The notes under the pieces: generated by a model
What the model was told of the DNA's origin: nothing
Database searches by the model: none
What the model saw: the letters and a program-made list of their open reading frames with translations, nothing else
Shown: piece after piece, positions 61,446-64,000 of the stretch
Layout of the letters: the number at the start of each line of letters is the position of its first letter
Numbering within the stretch: the first letter of the stretch is position 1
Translations under genes and position numbers: made by a program
Origin: Paralithodes platypus
Lineage: Eukaryota; Arthropoda; Malacostraca; Decapoda; Lithodidae
Reading direction: 5' to 3'
Length of the DNA stretch: 64,000 nucleotides
Assembly (NCBI GenBank): GCA_032716605.1
Contig: CM064572.1
Span: 44,598,563-44,662,562, forward strand

Positions 61446-61661
61446 ATGGCGACCTTACCTAGGATTTGGTGAACCTACATTTATTAGCAGGGAACATTTG
61501 TTGTTTTGGAGAATATTTTGCGGGGATCAGCAAGAATAATTTTTTTTTGCAACATAGTATAGCCCTTGAGTATTTCCGAGAATTTTTGTGTGTATATTGA
61601 GGTATAAGAGTTTGGGGTACTTCTTTTCTGAATATTAAGGTGGGAAATTTTTGCGAGCATC
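61446..61661 (+). promoter_or_regulatory. gypsy element B leader with PBS-like site
   Basis: AATGGCGACCTTACC begins just after the LTR; TGG fits pairing with a tRNA CCA end. It parallels 59068-59287 of element A (both contain TTTTGGCA- or TTTTTGCA-like and GGGTACTTCTT words before the gag ATG). Confidence 0.55.
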
Positions 61662-64000
61662 ATGTCTTATACCGGATTAGAGGAGAATGGAGACACAGTA
61701 CGTAATGTCGAAACTGAGGAACAGCAGCATGATGAAAGGGTTAATCGGGTGAACTGTGAGGAGGATGCTAGGATATTTTTGCAATGGCCTGTTACTGCCG
61801 AGCGGATGGAGGGCATGGATCGGTACGGTCTTCAATGCCTGGCCACAGCTATCGGTCATGCGGTTACTAGCAGCATGACCAGGGATAACTTGATAACGTG
61901 TGTACTGGGCAGGGTGACTGGTGAGCGAGATGGGTTGAGTGCTCAGAGCCCTTCGGCCATGCCGACCCCGGGTACGGTTCCACAGTTGGGTGGTGACTGG
62001 CAGGGTGTGTTGCCCCTGGGGGGACCACCGGTAATTTCAAACATTGTAGCACCTTCACCTCCTCAAGGGTTAACTCCAGAATTATTGCTTCAGCTCGAAT
62101 TAGCTAAGATCCAGCAGCAAATAGAATTAGCCAAGATAGAAGAGAGAAAAACTATCAGTCAGCAGTCTCAGCACATAGAGCTAGTAAAAATCCAAGCGGA
62201 TTTAGAGTCGACTAGGTACTGTGCCGACATGGACGTAGAGAAGTCGCGAGTAGAGGCAACGGGACAGCGACTTGGGGCTGGTAACCGTGTTCATGATCAA
62301 TCTCTCTCGCACTTATTGAAACTGGTTCCGGTGTTTGATGAGAGTGGTGTAACAGAATTTTTCACACGCTTTGAGAAGAAGTGCCAGGAACACCAGTGGC
62401 CAGAGAATAAATGGGCAGCACTTGTATCCTCTAGATTAATAGGCAAGGGTCTTAAAGCCTACGATGCGTTACCTTTGGAGTCATGTATTGTGTATGAGGA
62501 TCTCAAGGAGGCTGTCCTGAAGGCTTACGAACTGCAACCAGAAACGTACCGTTTGAAGTTCCGGGGTGTAACTAAGGGAAGAGATAGCACCTTTTTGGAA
62601 CACGCCCGGGACTTGTCCGATGCTATGGGGAACTGGCTCCGATCTGAGAAGGTAACAACGTTTGATGGAGTTAAGCAGTTGATGATGTTGGAGCAGTTCT
62701 TTAAGAGCACGGGCGGTGATCTAACTTTGAACTTAAAGGAGAAAAACCCAAGAACTCTAGTCGAAGCAGAAGAAATGGCTGATCGACGGCTGTCGTTGAT
62801 TCGGGGTTGCGGGTTCTCACAGAAGTACGATGTAAGTGCTAAGGACCGTTATCCTCCCCCTCCCCGTAACAATGACACATTTAAACAGAAGAGCCATGAA
62901 ACTAAAACTGAATCCAAACCTTACACCACACCGTATGTGAAAAGTCAGGGGCCTTTTACATCACAGTATAAGCCGAAACCGAAATTTATGTGTTTTAGTT
63001 GCCACCAGGAGGGTCATAAGGCAAATGAGTGCCCTAGTCGACCTCCTCCGGCAGCCGTGTCTTTTGCTGACGGCATTGGAGTGTTCAAGAGGACATCTGA
63101 GTTTGTTAGAGGCATTTCTTCTGAGGTAAATACACTGCCAGTGCAGAAGGATCCGGAAGGCTTATTCCCTGTCCGTGATGCCTTTAGTGACCACAGGGGA
63201 CTCAGTTGTGTGGAGTGGGGGGGTAGAAGACATGAGGTGAGAATTTTGCATGACACTGGGGCATCGCAAACACTGTTGAGAAATTTCACTGGTAAACCTG
63301 TCAATACGGCGCGGGTGGTTGTGGTTCAGGGAGTTAATGCGACAAGGTCATACCCGCTTGTAAGAATGAAGGTGGAAGTTGATGGTGTGACTCGGGACCT
63401 GGATGTAGGAATTGTGGAGAAGTTACCTGTTGGGGGCGTCGACTTCCTTCTCGGCAACGACTTTGCGGGACCTACTTCTGAGGCTCCACCCTTGGTCGTT
63501 GCCGAGAAGCCGGCCGACGTGAGTAGGGAGGAGCAGGAGTGGGTTGAGAAGTGTCCGGTGCAGCCTATGGCGTGTGTTGTCACCGGAGATCCTGCATCCA
63601 AGGAGTCACATTCTGGTCAGCAATCTTTAGATCAGCGGAGGAAGGGTACCGAGAAGGGGTTGAAAGTTGATGCGGTTCAGAGTTTAGTATCAACGGACCT
63701 TCTCGGGGACTCATTATTAGGACCACATTTCGAGTCTGGAGAAGACCCAGTAACTGTTCCTGAAAGGGCAGAGGATGGGCTTAAAAAGACGAAAGAGTTG
63801 AAGGAGGACAGTGATGCACAGTCGGGAGATGTAGCAACAAGGTACCCTGACGAGTACCCTGTGAGAAATGGGTCGGCGAAGACAGTGGTCCGAAGCTTGC
63901 TAGTGTATTTTCCCCGGTATGGTTACCCGCAGGGGATTCAGTCAGTCCAGGGACCCAACTTCACTTCTAGCCTCTTTGTACAAGCAATGACGCAGCATGA
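61662..64000 (+). CDS. gypsy gag-protease frame joined to integrase fragment (open at window end)
   Basis: Uninterrupted frame of at least 779 codons. Residues ~1-90: gag start. ~145-205: Gln/Leu/Glu-rich coiled-coil-like segment (ELLLQLELAKIQQQIELAKI). ~215-370: capsid/SCAN-like helices (LVPVFDESGVTEFFTRFEK, VLKAYELQPETYRLKFRGV). 444-457: CCHC knuckle (C-x2-C-x4-H-x4-C). 530-540: aspartic protease HDTGASQTLL, with LLGNDF near 586 as the second block. Then ~150 residues of Glu/Asp/Lys-rich spacer, and from about 728 an integrase-core tail: ATRYPDEYPVRNGSAKTVVR and YGYPQGIQSVQGPNFTSSLF. Reverse transcriptase, RNase H and the first integrase Asp are absent. In the SDxG block the Asp is Val (762). 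In-frame internal deletion; non-autonomous. Confidence 0.85.
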   Translation, partial: MSYTGLEENGDTVRNVETEEQQHDERVNRVNCEEDARIFLQWPVTAERMEGMDRYGLQCLATAIGHAVTSSMTRDNLITCVLGRVTGERDGLSAQSPSAMPTPGTVPQLGGDWQGVLPLGGPPVISNIVAPSPPQGLTPELLLQLELAKIQQQIELAKIEERKTISQQSQHIELVKIQADLESTRYCADMDVEKSRVEATGQRLGAGNRVHDQSLSHLLKLVPVFDESGVTEFFTRFEKKCQEHQWPENKWAALVSSRLIGKGLKAYDALPLESCIVYEDLKEAVLKAYELQPETYRLKFRGVTKGRDSTFLEHARDLSDAMGNWLRSEKVTTFDGVKQLMMLEQFFKSTGGDLTLNLKEKNPRTLVEAEEMADRRLSLIRGCGFSQKYDVSAKDRYPPPPRNNDTFKQKSHETKTESKPYTTPYVKSQGPFTSQYKPKPKFMCFSCHQEGHKANECPSRPPPAAVSFADGIGVFKRTSEFVRGISSEVNTLPVQKDPEGLFPVRDAFSDHRGLSCVEWGGRRHEVRILHDTGASQTLLRNFTGKPVNTARVVVVQGVNATRSYPLVRMKVEVDGVTRDLDVGIVEKLPVGGVDFLLGNDFAGPTSEAPPLVVAEKPADVSREEQEWVEKCPVQPMACVVTGDPASKESHSGQQSLDQRRKGTEKGLKVDAVQSLVSTDLLGDSLLGPHFESGEDPVTVPERAEDGLKKTKELKEDSDAQSGDVATRYPDEYPVRNGSAKTVVRSLLVYFPRYGYPQGIQSVQGPNFTSSLFVQAMTQH

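Overview
Nothing in this window looks bacterial. It reads as intergenic DNA from an animal, most likely an arthropod and plausibly a decapod crustacean. That inference rests on long (GA)n, (AT)n, (CA)n and CAY microsatellites, blocks rich in AACCT/TTAGG-type repeats, and a dense mix of CR1-like, Jockey-like and RTE-like retrotransposons with a long-LTR Ty3/gypsy element. I found no host gene I can support. Every convincing coding region belongs to a mobile element, and nearly all are truncated, frameshifted or interrupted.

Layout. 1-3.2 kb: old repeats and microsatellites. 3.2-6.07 kb: a 5'-truncated Jockey-group LINE with a poly(A) tail and one frameshift. 6.25-9.3 kb: a nearly intact LINE with one in-frame stop. 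9.3-16.6 kb: non-coding mosaic with a roughly 0.36 kb inverted repeat (14.01-15.01 kb), palindromes and GC-box/AACCT repeats. 16.9-19.9 kb (minus): a LINE with a PHD-like finger, a YLDD reverse transcriptase and a restriction-like endonuclease. 21.86-26.68 kb (minus): two RTE-like copies, each with a (GATA)n tail and a target-site duplication. 28.9-34.9 kb: LINE fragments, a CR1-like copy, a second Jockey-group copy and several MITEs. 34.9-37.4 kb: a TIR element carrying a 2-kb CAY array. 37.4-43.9 kb: MITE copies, an RTE remnant, a tRNA-derived SINE and a 75-bp satellite. 44.2-45.7 kb: another TIR element. 45.8-49.7 kb (minus): a CR1-like element with an esterase ORF1, split by a TTAA insertion. 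52.4-56.3 kb: three more LINE fragments. 56.9-64 kb: two diverged long-LTR gypsy elements. The second runs off the window end with a gag-protease frame joined to a late integrase segment and no reverse transcriptase.

How the parts relate. Copies of the same family explain each other. The CR1-like copy at 30.7-32.0 kb supplies the empty site for a TTAA insertion in the copy at 46.4 kb. The LTR at 59.7 kb supplies the empty site for a TTAA insertion in the LTR at 58.3 kb. The 3' tail of the Jockey-group LINE at 33.4 kb matches the unit of the 75-bp satellite at 40.7-41.95 kb. The most unusual items are that LINE-tail satellite, the two TTA-flanked TIR elements, the gag-protease-integrase fusion, the PHD/YLDD LINE, and a duplication inside the catalytic box shared by two LINE copies.
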